From Lolium rigidum (lineage: Eukaryota > Streptophyta > Magnoliopsida > Poales > Poaceae), in contig NC_061508.1 in the NCBI RefSeq assembly GCF_022539505.1, positions 68,085,754 through 68,149,753 on the forward strand: a DNA stretch of 64,000 nt, in the 5' to 3' direction. The first letter of the stretch is position 1. The number at the start of each line of letters is the position of its first letter. Below are positions 1 to 10,081 of this stretch, one piece after another. The notes below the pieces were generated by a model, which had not been told where the DNA came from, made no database searches, and was given only the letters and a program-made list of their open reading frames with translations. Made by a program: the position numbers and the translations under genes.

Positions 1-13
1 TGCAAGGGACTTG

Positions 14-1420
14 GATCATTTGGATCATAAGGCATCAATTAAGGAGGCAACCAGGGACAAAGGGAAACATTTGATGATCCATTATCATAGGGAACATAAG
101 TCAAGATGCACAAACACACATAGCATGCATGGAGCAGATGCTCCAAAGGGATTATTCATCACTTGGTATATAGACCAAGTGATGCCGGCAAAAGAGAGGC
201 CAATCAAGAACCAAGAAATCCAGTAAGTGATAGATATGCCTAAACAAGCAACAACACATAGCATATCCCAGCCTAACCGGATGAGACAAGTCTTGGTAGC
301 CAACCGAATCACCTAGCACCACCTAGCCTTTTAAAACCATCGTAAACGTTCTTTTTCTTCAAAGGATACCACAATGGCATTCATTTACATGATCCCCTAC
401 TGTGGATATCTCTATTTTCATCAAAGCCAACAAGAAATAGATCATAAGGAATCAATTAAGGAGGAAACCAGGGACAAAGGCATCAATTGGGGTAATGTTA
501 AAATGTTTGTCTCCATATTTGGGAGAAATTTTTAATATTGGAGTCTAGCTAATGGAAATCAAGAACTAGTCTTGATCTCCAAATGGTGATTAGAGGGAAT
601 TTATTCATCTTAAGCAACATTAGGGATAAATGGGATCATGCAAGACTTGGGTCATTTGGATCATAAGGCATCAATTAAGGAGGCAACCGGGGACAAAGGG
701 AAACATTTGATGATCCATTATCATAGGCAACAAAGCAAGCAACTTTTCCCCTCTAATCTAGCTAGAGTCCTTAAAAGAAATCCATCATAAGCATGGTCAA
801 ATACACATATATAGCATGGGGCGGATGCTCCAAAGGGATTATATATTCATCACTTGGTAATTTGGAGAGCAAACAAGCAGTAGCCATAACACTCAATCCA
901 ATAATATAGTAATTTGGATCATAGGGCATCAATTAAGGAGGCAACCAGGATACCACAAGTAGCATAGTAGCATACCATAAGCTCACAAGAATCCATCATT
1001 TTCTTCACAAGGATACCACAAGTAGCATACCATAGTAGCATTTCATGCATTTAAATGAACCAAGTAGCATCAAAACCAACCAAATGTCCAACTAGCAAGC
1101 AATACCAAGTGAGCAAGTCTCGCATTACCTTGTACAGGTTCGGACAAGGATTTATAGAACAAGTACAGAGAGGCAGAGGCAGTAGGCATAGACAATTTCT
1201 ATAAGCATATAGAACACTCCAATTTCTATAAGCATAGACAATTTCATTGTCACATCTTTCTATAAGCATCACTAGCAAGCAGCAGCAATGCATATGAACA
1301 CCATATACAGGTACGGTTCGAACAATTTCATTGTCACATTGTACAGGTTCGTAACAACATATAGAACACTCCAATAAGCATCACTAGCAAGCAGCAGCAA
1401 TGCATATGAACACCATATGA
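14..1420. repeat. Internally duplicated AT-rich sequence inside the CACTA element
   Basis: Blocks recur several times. A segment around GGCATCAATTAAGGAGGCAA is found near 14-63, 437-480, 650-700 and 911-950. A segment with GATGCTCCAAAGGGATTA is near 136 and 827. AGCAGCAGCAATGCATATGA is near 1277 and 1391, and copies of ACAATTTCATTGTCACAT are near 1229 and 1322. Spacing is irregular, so these are dispersed partial duplications rather than a satellite. I see no gene in 1-1430. Confidence 0.7.
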
Positions 1421-1586
1421 AGCAAAACGATTAGGGGCAATGCATCCGGAGCAACAGACAGCAATACATCCAGTAGCGAAGCATTTCGTCGAGCACGTTG
1501 TGCTCGCGCGGGGAGGAAGAGGGAGGGGAGGGGAGGAAGAGGGAGGGAGCTCACCGACGACAACAACAGCTTGTGGAGGAGCTCAC

Positions 1587-1778
1587 CGACGACGACGGCA
1601 AGGGTGGAGGTCGCGGCGGCTCCTCCACCTTGACGCGACGGCGGCCCCTCCTCGCGGCGGCCCCTCCTCGCCGTAGCGGCAGCTTGTGCTGCAGGTGGCG
1701 GGGATGGGAGGAGCGTGGCGGCAGGCGGCCCTCGCGTAGGAAGGCGGCGGCGACGGCGACGGCGATGGCGCCGACCAT
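1587..1778 (-). CDS. Possible first exon inside the CACTA element, unrecognised
   Basis: On the minus strand an ATG at 1778 follows a CT-rich leader. It opens an Ala/Arg/Pro-rich 64-codon frame (begins MVGAIAVAVAAAF) ending at GTGAGC, a possible splice donor, at 1586-1581. The GC content is far above the flanking transposon DNA, as expected for a captured gene fragment or the 5' end of an element gene. The residues are low complexity and I recognise no domain. It could equally be a GC-rich non-coding block. Confidence 0.22.
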
Positions 1779-1890
1779 GGCGGCGCGCGGTGAGGAGAGG
1801 GGAGAGGGGAGAGGCGCGCGGTACGGATCGGAGGTGAACGAGCGTGGGCGGGGAGGGCACGGGATGATATAGCTAAGTTCCCTTAGTCTC

Positions 1891-2166
1891 CGTGGCGCAC
1901 CGTAACAAGTGCGCCACGTAATCAACTACTTCGTGGCGCACCAAAGCAAGTGCGCCACGGAAACAGTAATTTCGTGGCGCAGCCGCACCGGGTGCGCCAC
2001 GTAAATACGTACACCGATAATTGGGGGTGACAGGTTGTGGGGCTCGCCAAGTTTTTGTGGCGCATGGTCGGCTGCTGCGCCACAAAATTAAGCTATTTCT
2101 GTGGCGCACCGAGCTTTGTGCGCCACAAAATAAGTTTCTGTGGCGCACTCAAAACGGTGCGCCACA
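1891..2166. repeat. Six palindromic subterminal repeats of the CACTA element
   Basis: Six units of about 27-30 bp each have arms GTGGCGCAC and GTGCGCCAC (or GTGGCGC/GCGCCAC) around a short variable loop: about 1891-1918, 1932-1959, 1973-2001, 2056-2084, 2100-2126 and 2139-2166. CACTA subterminal repeats are the known type of transposase binding site; that these bind transposase is inference. Because each unit is an inverted repeat, the whole block can also form a series of stem-loops. Confidence 0.8.
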
Positions 2167-2203
2167 GAACTAAGCTTCGCCTATAAGGGTTTTCCTACTA
2201 GTG

Positions 2204-2532
2204 ACGCTAGGGCCGCGCGGGCCCCCTCTAGGCCGCGCCGCCCTAGTGTGGCGGCGCCCCGTGGCCCCACTTCGCCTCCCCTCCGGTCTTCTGGAAGCTT
2301 CGTGCAAAAATAGGACCCTGGGCGTTGATTTCGTCCAATTCCGAGAATATTTCCTTTGTAGGATTTCTGAAACCAAAAACAGCAGAAAACAGCAATCGGC
2401 TCTTCGGCATCTCGTCAATAGGTTAGTGCCGGAAAATGCATAATAATGACATATAATGTGTATAAAACATGTGAGTATCATCATAAAAGTAGCATGGAAC
2501 ATAAGAAATTATAGATACGTTTGGGACGTATC
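2204..2532 (-). mobile_element. LTR fragment of an Athila-like gypsy element, cut by the CACTA
   Basis: On the minus strand it begins TGATACGTCCCAAACG at 2532 and matches the first third of the LTRs at 48566-50158 and 56887-58484, including the tract through CGTCCAATTCCGAGAATA. It ends where the CACTA terminus starts. The right border abuts Tat-like gypsy sequence at 2533, so this element inserted into that one. Whether it is a solo LTR or part of a complete element cannot be told from this window. Confidence 0.85.
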
Positions 2533-4153
2533 AGGTTCCCATGCAAATATCTCCCAGCGCTCACGGAGGAACTCGATGAGCGCGCCTTCCTATGCGTCAC
2601 TAAGGTCTGCCGACGTATTGACCGTTTTCTTCGGGTCAGTGGGGTGCACCTGCAGCTTCTTTGTTTCTTTCGCAGCGTCAAATTCGTCAGACCTTACGTT
2701 TCGATTGTCGGCTGGTGGCTGCGTATGATCCGTGACGGCGTCGACAGCGTTGAGTTCTTCCTTGACTTCGAACCTTGAGGCGATCTTCTGGAAATCTCTG
2801 TCGCAGTTGTCCGAGCGGGTGAAGCTTCCATGCACGGTTATTGGTGTCCCATTGTTGCCAGGCATCTTTAGTTTCAGTATACGCATAATGAGGTACGGCC
2901 ATAAACTTGGCAAACGCAGGTCTGCCGAGGATGGCGTGGTACTGAGATTCCCAGTCAACCACTTCAAACTCGATTTTTTCCTTCCTGAAATTGCCAGGCG
3001 TGCCGAACACTACGTCCAGCGACGTTTTACCGAGAGAATAAGCGGGTCGAGTCGGTATAATGCCATGGAATCATGTGTCGGGCTCTCTTAACACGTCGAC
3101 TGTTAAGCCCATTGCTTTCATCGTGTTGGCAAATAACAGGTTCAAACCACTTCCTCCATCCATGAATACTTTGCTCATATTGTACCCTCCGATCTGCACC
3201 TCAAGGACAAGGGCTGCATGACCTGGTCTTGGAACGGCTTTCGGGTGGTCTGCCCCCGTCTGAAGGAGATGCTCTGATCTGACCAGTCGATGAATTCGGG
3301 TGTATCAACCATAGTGACTTCCGCATACTTCACTTCTCGTGAGAATTTCTTGATCTCTCTCTTCGTAAAGCTGGTTTTATGTATCATATTGACCTGCCCA
3401 CATGGTTCCGGAAACACCTCGGTTGATACATACTTATCTCCTCCTGCTGGCACGTATGGCTCCGGTACGTATGGTTCCGGCGGATAACCGTAAGATCCTG
3501 CCCTTCTCTCCATGTTGCGAACTCTTGACATGGCCTCGGCTCTGAGATCGTCGCAGAACTGCCGAATTTCCAGAAAATGTCGGCAGTTCCTTAACAAGTG
3601 GCTGGATTTCTCTCGACCATCCTTCGGGTCGATATAAGAGTGGAGGTAACACGGTGCCTCGAGCTGCTCCGTAGCCGATAGATACGGTGAGCGAGTACGG
3701 CCCTTGATCGATTGCGTGCCTTGGCATCCTTGTTCGAGGTGATAAGGGTGGGCTGCTGTTCGTTCTTCCTCTTCGCGGCGTGAGTCTGTCCGCCTTTTCC
3801 TTCCTCGGCTGCCTTCTTGCATGTTCCTTGATGGGATTTCCAAGGTTGTTGCTGGAGTGATACCTTCCGAAACTGAGGTCCTTAGACCAGATGCGCTTGA
3901 CCTAGGGAGGCGAAGGAAGCCCCCGGAGTCGATGACGAAGTGGACACCACCGAAAGTAGTATTCATGCCGCCGCGCGACTCTGCAGGGCTCAGGTGCGGC
4001 GCTTCGGAGTATGGCACGAACTCGAAGGATCCGCAGCGGATTGAATCTCTTGGATCTGATGGCGTTGGTGACTCAAGTAAGAAAGCTGCAGATGTGACTG
4101 GTACTGCCGATGACCTATCTTGTGCCGACAGGCTTCCCACAGATGTCGCCAAT
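2533..4153 (-). pseudogene. Gag and aspartic protease of the Tat-like gypsy element, frameshifted
   Basis: The gag part (about 4153-3175) contains the stretch CYLHSYIDPKDGREKSSHLL and is rich in charged residues. The downstream part holds an aspartic protease with the motif FMDGGSGLN (about 3175-3140) and the later flap/strand motif AILGRPAFAKF (about 2920). Three reading frames are needed to follow it, so it has at least two frameshifts and is not functional. Coding sequence stops at the inserted LTR at 2533. It would have supplied the capsid and maturation protease for the element. Confidence 0.7.
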
Positions 4154-4696
4154 TGTCGAGGGTACTCCTCGGCAATGCCCTCCGATTGGGGCTTAGGGTT
4201 GATGGAATCCTGCAAGCTGATACGAGACATCGGTTCACAGACAAGCGGGGAGAGCGATTTACCCAGGTTCGGGGCCCTCGATGAGGTAAAACCCTTACGT
4301 CCTGCCTGTCTGATTTTGATTATGATAATAAGGGGTTACAATGGGGTGCCGAAAGGTTCTGCTGAGATCTCGTCGAGAGGCTAAGTGCTGCGGCGACCTA
4401 GCTCTAGACTTCTGGTGGCTATGATTGCTAAGATTGATTGTGTCCCTCGGCAGCCTCTCTCCTGGCCTTTATATAGGTGGCCAGGTCTCAAGTGGTCTAA
4501 CCGAGTACGACTAGGTTTACAGTGATTCTAACTCTAAGCTTTCCTTGTTCGGCTCCTTCCTTATCTTGCTCGTCAAGGAATCCTCCTACTGCGCCATCCA
4601 AGCGGCCCGCCTTGCCATCGAATACCTTCATGGGCCTCCAGTTAGATTGTATACGGTAGGGCAATGTCGGTTACCCGAAGGGTAATGCCCACGTCA
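4154..4696 (-). repeat. 5' LTR of the Tat-like gypsy element
   Basis: Read on the minus strand it starts TGACGTGGGC and ends CCCTCGACA (TG...CA). It carries a TATA box (4476-4467) about 220 bp after its start. The second LTR is outside the visible part, so the borders rest on the TG/CA ends and on the junctions with LINE-1 and the primer-site region. Confidence 0.65.
4467..4476 (-). promoter_or_regulatory. LTR TATA box
   Basis: TATATAAAGG on the minus strand, within the gypsy LTR and upstream of its gag. It fits the usual position of an LTR promoter. Confidence 0.55.
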
Positions 4697-5208
4697 CCCG
4701 CAGCCAAATAGTTCGGCATAAAGGTTTGCATCGTCTTGGGCCTCACCGAAACAAAACAATTCACTTTTATGGAAATTAATCTTCAATCCCGATAGTTGCT
4801 CGAAAGCTGATAAGATCAGCTTCATATTTCTTGCTTTATCGAGGTCATGTTCCATAAAGAGAATCGTATCGTCGGCGTATTGAAGGATAGATAATCCACC
4901 ATCCACGAGATGGGGAACCACTCCTTCAATTTGCCCATCAGCTTTAGCACGCTCTATCATGATCGCAAGCATATCCGCCACAATATTAAACAGAATAGTG
5001 GATAGCGGATCACCTTGCCTTAAACCTTTTTTTGTTTGAAAATATCTACCAACATCATCATTGACTTTAATGGCGACACTTCCTCCAAAAACAAAGTTAT
5101 GAATTAGAGCTCGCCACTCCTCAGAAAATCCTTTCATTCTGAGGGTTTGCTGAAGGAAAGACCACTTAACTTTATCATAGGCCTGTTCGAAGTCGATCTT
5201 TAGGATAA
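4697..5208 (-). pseudogene. LINE-1 reverse transcriptase, central fragment
   Basis: Minus-strand RT residues include the palm sequence LKIDFEQAYDKVKW upstream of the long frame, GLRQGDPLS and the catalytic box YADDTILFME (about 4890). It continues the RT that stops at 11801, the two halves being separated by element E1. The C-terminal RT and 3' end of this LINE are missing because the gypsy LTR begins at 4696; they may lie left of the window. Confidence 0.85.
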
Positions 5209-5213
5209 CACCA

Positions 5214-6925
5214 TGATACGTCTCCGACGTATCGATAATTTCTTATGTTCCATGCCACATTATTGATGATATCTACATGTTTTATGCATACTTTATGTCA
5301 TATTTATGCGTTTTCCGGAACTAACCTATTGACGAGATGCCGAAGTGCCGATTCGTTGTTTTCCGCTTTTTTGGTTTCGAAATCCTAGTAAGGAAATATT
5401 CTCGGAATTGGACGAAATCAACGCCCGGGGTCCTATTTTTCCACGAAGCTTCCGAAGTCCGAAGGGGAAACGAAGTGGGGCCACGAGGTGGGGACACAGT
5501 AGGGCGGCGCGGCCCAAGCCCTGGCCGCGCCGGCCTAGTGTGTGGTCCCACCAGGACTCCACCGACCTTGCCCTTCCGCCTACTTAAAGCCTCCGTCGCG
5601 AAAACCCTATTACGTTCGACGAAACCAGAGAAAACCTTCCAGAGCCGCCGCCATCGCGAAGCCAAGATCTGGGGGACAGGAGTCTCCGTTCGGCACGCCG
5701 CCGGGACGGGGAAGTGCCCCCGGAAGGCTCCTCCATCGACACCACCGCCATCTTCATCAACGCTGCTGTCTCCCATGAGGAGGGAGTAGTTCTCCATCGA
5801 GGCTAAGGGCTGTACCGGTAGCTATGTGGTTCATCTCTCTCCTATGTACTTCAATACAATAATCTCATGAGCTGCCTTACATGATTGAGATTCATATGAT
5901 GATGCTTGTAATCTAGATGTCATTGTGCTAGTCAAGTGGGTTTTACTTATGTGATCTCCGGAGACTCCTTGTCCCACGTGTGTAAAGGTGACAGTGTGTG
6001 CACCGTGTGGGTCTCTTAGGCTATATTTGACAGAATACTTATTCACTGTTATGAATGGCATAGTGAAGTGCTTATTTATATCTCTTTATGATTGCAATGT
6101 GTTTTGTATCACAATTTATCTGTGTGCTATACTCTAGTGATCTTATTAAAGTAGTTTATTCCTCCTGCACGGTGTAATGGTGACAGTGTGTGCATCGTGT
6201 AGTACTTGGCGTAGGCTATGATTGTGATCTCTTGTAGATTATGAAGTTAACTATTGCTATGATGGTATTGATGTGATCTATGCCTCCTTTCGTAGCGTGA
6301 AGGTGACAGTGTGCATGCTATGTTAGTACTTGGTTTGGTTATGTTGATCTGTCATGCACTCTAAGGTTATTTAAACAGGAACATCGAATATTGTGGAGCT
6401 TGTTAACTCCGGCATTGAGGTTTCGTGTAATCCTACACAGTTAGTGGTGTTCATCATCCAACAAGAGAGTGTAGAGTCTACATCTATCTATTTATTCTGT
6501 TATGTGATCAATGTTGAGAGTGTCCACTAGTGAAACTATGATCCTAGGCCTTGTTCCTAAATACTGCTACCGCTGCTTGTTTACTGTTTTACTGCATCTG
6601 TACTTCCTGCAATATTACCACCATCAACCACACGCCGGCAAGCACTTTTACGGCGCCGTTACTACTGCTCATACTTATTCATACCACCTGTATTTCACTA
6701 TCTCTTCGCCGAACTAGTGCACCTATTAGGTGTGTTGGGGACACAAGAGACTTCTTGCTTTGTGGTTGCGGGGTTGCATGAGAGGGATATCTTTGACCTC
6801 TTCCTCCACTGAGTTCGATAAACCTTGGGTGATCCACTTAAGGGAAACTTGCTTGCTGTTCTACAAACCTCTGCTCTTGGAGGCCCAACAACTGTCTACA
6901 AGAATAGAAGCACCCGTAGACATCA
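5214..6925 (+). repeat. 5' LTR of E1
   Basis: 1712 bp, starting TGATACGTCTCCGACG and ending CCCGTAGACATCA. It aligns along its full length with 10082-11795. Differences by eye are scattered single bases and short indels, for example CTCC/CTTC near the start. A weak TATA-like sequence (CTACTTAAAG) lies near 5580. Confidence 0.93.
5987..6325 (+). repeat. Three direct repeats inside the E1 LTR
   Basis: The module GGTGACAGTGTGTGCA occurs at 5987 and 6179, with the shortened form GGTGACAGTGTGCATG at 6302. Each is followed by a related stretch, often with TTAGTACTTGG or TAGTACTTGGCG. The same modules recur in the 3' LTR and, with changes, in E2 (37275, 37397). Role unknown. Confidence 0.7.
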
Positions 6926-6935
6926 AGCACTTCTC

Positions 6936-6953
6936 CGGCGCCGTTGCCGGGGA
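6936..6953 (+). other. Primer-binding site of E1 (tRNA-Asp type)
   Basis: CGGCGCCGTTGCCGGGGA lies 10 bp after the 5' LTR. It matches the complement of the plant tRNA-Asp 3' end at 17 of 18 positions; the first base is C instead of T. tRNA-Asp priming is usual for the Athila and Tat lineages. Confidence 0.85.
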
Positions 6954-7089
6954 GGAAAGGTAAAAGGCATTCATACTCCGGTCCCAGGTAATAGTACTTT
7001 TCTGGCGCCATTGTGTGAGTGTTCGAAGCTATTTCCTTTAGATCCTGCAATTGCATCTTTTTGTTTCTTGTTTACACTAGTTTGGCATA

Positions 7090-7813
7090 ATGGACAACAA
7101 TGAGCTGCTTATTCTATTTCCTGATTTAAGACATGGATGGTTTGATCCGAAAATTAAAAAACCCATGGAACATATTAGCATGAATACTTTGAATACCATT
7201 GTTGCTAACGATATGGAAAATTCTAAGCTTGGGGAAGCTGGTTTTGATGAGCCTGATCTTTTTAGTCCCCCAAGCATTGAGGAGAAAATTTACTTTGATG
7301 ATACTTTGCCTCCTATTTATGATGATTATAATAATATTGGTCTTTTAGTACCACCTGTTATGGAGGATAAATTTGATTATGATTACAATATGCCTCCTAT
7401 ATTTGATGATGAAAATAATAATGATAGCTACTTTGTTGAATTTGCTCCTACTACAATTAATAAGAATAACTATGCTTATGTTGGGAGTAGTACTAATTTT
7501 ATGCATGAGACTCATGATAAGAATGCTTTATGTGATAGTTATATTGTTGAGTTTGCTCATGATACTACTGAAAGTTATTATGAGAGAGAATGGTTGTAGA
7601 AATTTTCATGTTACTAAAATGCCTCTCTATGTGCTGAAATTTTTGAAGCTGCACTTGTTTTATCTTTTTATGCTTGTTGCATTATGCTTCATGAATTTGT
7701 TTATTTACAAGATTCTTTTTCATAGGAAGCATGTTAGGCTTAAATGTGTTTTGAATTTGCCTCTTGATGCTCTCTTTTGCTTCAACTACTATCTCTTGCG
7801 AGTGCATCATTAA
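7090..7813 (+). pseudogene. Accessory reading frame of E1, unknown function, frameshifted
   Basis: The main frame (7090-7599) encodes an Asp/Asn/Tyr-rich acidic protein with repeated motifs such as FSPPSIEEKIYFDDTLPPIY and PPIFDD, then VEFAPTTIN. A second frame continues to 7813 with FHVTKMPLYVLKFLKL, a hydrophobic segment (about 20 residues around LFMLVALCFMNLFIY) and a basic tail. E2 has the same protein in one frame at this point. Compared with E2, E1 lacks 5 bp (CAATA) near 7591, which splits the frame. I recognise no gag, pol or envelope domain. A degenerate Athila env-like product is possible because of the membrane segment. Confidence 0.6.
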
Positions 7814-10067
7814 AACTGCTGAGCCCATCTTAATGGCTATAAAGAAAGAACTTCTTGGGAGATAACCCATGTATTTATTTTGCTACAGTACCTCTATTTT
7901 ATATTTGTGTCTTGGAAGTTGTTACTACTGTAGCAACCTCTCCTTATCTTATTTTTATCGCATTGTTGTGCCAAGTAAAGTCTTTGATAGTAAGGTTCAT
8001 ACTAGATTTGGATTACTGCGCAGAAACAGATTTCTTGCTGTCACGAATCTGGTGTGGAGGAAGTTTTCAAGGGTCAAGAGAGGAGGATGATATACTATGA
8101 TCAAGGAGAGTGAAAGCTCTAAGCTTGGGGATGCCCCGGTGGTTCACCCCTGCATATTTCAAGAAGACTCAAGCGTCTAAGCTTGGGGATGCCCAAGGCA
8201 TCCCCTTCTTCATCGACAACTTATCAGGTTTCTTCTCTTGAAACTATATTTTTATTCGGTCACATCTTATGTACTTTGCTTGGAGCGTCGGTTTGTTTTT
8301 GTTTTTGTTTTTGTTTGAATAAAATGGATCCTAGCATTCATTGTGTGGGAGAGAGACACGCTCCGCTGTTGCATATGGACAAATATATCCTTAGGATTTA
8401 CTCATAGTATTCATGGCGAAGGTTGAATCTTCTTTGTTAAATTGTTATATGGTTGGAATCGGGAAATGCTACATGTAGTAATTCTAAAATGTCTTGAATA
8501 ATTTGATACTTGGCAATTGTTGTGCTCATGTTTAAGCTCTTGCATCATATACTTTGCACCTATTAATGAAGAAATACATAGAGCTTGCTAAAATTTGGTT
8601 TGCATAATTGGTCTCTCTAAGGTCTAGATAATTTCTAGTATTGAGTTTTGAACAACAAGGAAGACGGTGTAGAGTCTTATAATGTTTACAATATGTCTTT
8701 TATGTGAGTTTCGCTGCACCGGTTCATCCTTGTGTTTGTTTCAAATAACTTTGCTAGCCTAAACCTTGTATCGAGAGGGAATACTTCTCATGCATCCAAA
8801 ATCCTTGAGCCAACCACTATGCCATTTGTGTCCACCATACCTACCTACTACATGGTATTTCTCCGCCATTCCAAAGTAAATTGCTTGAGTGCTACCTTTA
8901 AAATTTCCATTCTTTATCTTTGCAATATATAGCTCATGAGACAAATAGCCTAAAAATTATTGTGGTATTGAATATGTACTTATGCACTTTATCTCTTATT
9001 AAGTTGCTTGTTGTGCGATAACCATGTTCCTGGGGACGCCATCAACTACTCTTTGTTGAATATCATGTGAGTTGCTATGCATGTCCGTCTTGTCTGAAGT
9101 AAGGGAGATTTACCACTCATTTAATGGTTAGAGCATGCATATTGTTAGAGAAGAACATTGGGCCGCTAACTAAAGCCATGAATCATGGTGGAAGTTTCAG
9201 TTTTGGACATATATCCTCAATCTCATATGAGAACATTAATTGTTGCTACATGCTTATGCATTAAAGAGGAGTCCATTATCTGTTGTCTATGTTGTCCCGG
9301 TATGGATGTCTAAGTTGAGAATAATCAAAAGCGAAAAATCCAAATGCGAGCTTTCTCCTTAGACCTTTGTACAGGCGGCATAGAGGTACCCCTTTGTGAC
9401 ACTTGGCTAAAACATGTGTATTGCGATAATCCCGGTAATCCGAGCTAATTAGGACAAGGTGCGGGCACTATTAGTATACTATGCATGAGGCTTGCAACTT
9501 GTAAGATATAATTTACATGATACATATGCTTTATTACTACCGTTGACAAAATTGTTTCTTGTTTTCAAAACCAAAGCTCTAGCACAAATATAGCAATCAA
9601 TGCTTCCCTCTGCGAAGGGCCTTTCTTTTACTTTTATGTTGAGTCAGTTCACCTATTTCTCTCCACCTCAAGAAGCAAACACTTGTGTGAACTGTGCATT
9701 GATTCCTACATACTTGCATATTGCACTTGTTATATTACTTTACATTGACAATATGCATAAGATGTACATGTTATAAGTTGAAAGCAACCGCTGAAACTTA
9801 ATCTTCCTTTGTGTTGCTTCAGTACCTTTACTATGAATTTATTGCTTTATGAGTTAACTCTTATGCAAGACTTATTGATGCTTGTCTTGAAAGTGCTATT
9901 CATGAAAAGTCTTTGCTTTATGATTCATTTGTTTACTCATGTCATTACCATTGTTTTGATCGCTGCATTCATTACATGTGTTTACAATAGTATGATCAAG
10001 GTTATGATGGCATGTCACTCCAGAAATTATCTTTGTTATCGTTTACCTGCTCGGGACGAGCAGAACT
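7814..10067 (+). other. 3' non-coding region of E1
   Basis: About 2.25 kb without a credible gene. It contains two AAGCTTGGGGATGCC motifs (8121-8135, 8179-8193), a perfect hairpin (8185-8205), a GAGAGACACGCTCC motif (about 8351) and further blocks conserved in E2, E4 and E5, for example around GGACCTTTGTACAG near 9361. Conservation across four element families suggests a cis-acting role, but none is shown. Confidence 0.75.
8185..8205 (+). other. Conserved hairpin in E1 3' region
   Basis: Arms GGGGATGCC and GGCATCCCC are perfectly complementary over 9 bp around the loop CAA. The left arm is part of an AAGCTTGGGGATGCC motif. Equivalent hairpins are at 39648-39668 (E2), 55282-55300 (E4, other strand) and 61159-61177 (E5). 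Confidence 0.8.
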
Positions 10068-10081
10068 AAGCTTGGGGATGC
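10068..10081 (+). other. 3' LTR border motif of E1 (polypurine-tract position)
   Basis: AAGCTTGGGGATGC directly abuts the 3' LTR, the place of the plus-strand primer (polypurine tract). The purine run is short (GGGGA). The same motif borders the 3' LTRs of E2, E4 and E5. Confidence 0.6.

Larger units (their letters stand above)
1..2203. mobile_element. CACTA-superfamily DNA transposon, one end (other end outside window)
   Basis: The right border read on the minus strand starts CACTAGTAGGAAAACCC, the typical grass CACTA terminal inverted repeat. Inward of it lie dense palindromic subterminal repeats (1891-2166), then a GC-rich block (1440-1880) and AT-rich, internally repetitive DNA (1-1430). 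The border cuts an Athila-like LTR: the LTR sequence resumes at 2204 and matches the intact copy near 58165. The 3-bp target duplication cannot be checked because the other end is off-window. No transposase coding sequence is visible here, so this is either the non-coding arm of a larger element or a non-autonomous one. Confidence 0.85.
2533..4696 (-). mobile_element. Tat-like Ty3/gypsy retrotransposon, truncated
   Basis: A minus-strand element has a 543-bp 5' LTR (4154-4696), then the sequence ATTGGCGACATCTGTGG that follows the LTR in grass Tat-lineage elements, then gag and protease coding sequence. It is interrupted at 2533 by an Athila-like LTR, so RT, RNase H and integrase are absent here. 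Its LTR start interrupts LINE-1 reverse transcriptase at 4697. The Tat-lineage label is inferred from the primer-site style and the gag/protease residues. Confidence 0.75.

Noticed and set aside
1891..2166. CRISPR-like regular repeats
   Set aside because: The units are inverted repeats next to a CACTA end in a plant genome; spacing is irregular and there are no spacers or cas genes.
5831..6061. A 76-codon frame that occurs identically in both E1 LTRs (5831-6061 and 10705-10935)
   Set aside because: It is duplicated only because the LTRs are; it crosses the LTR repeat modules and shows no domain.
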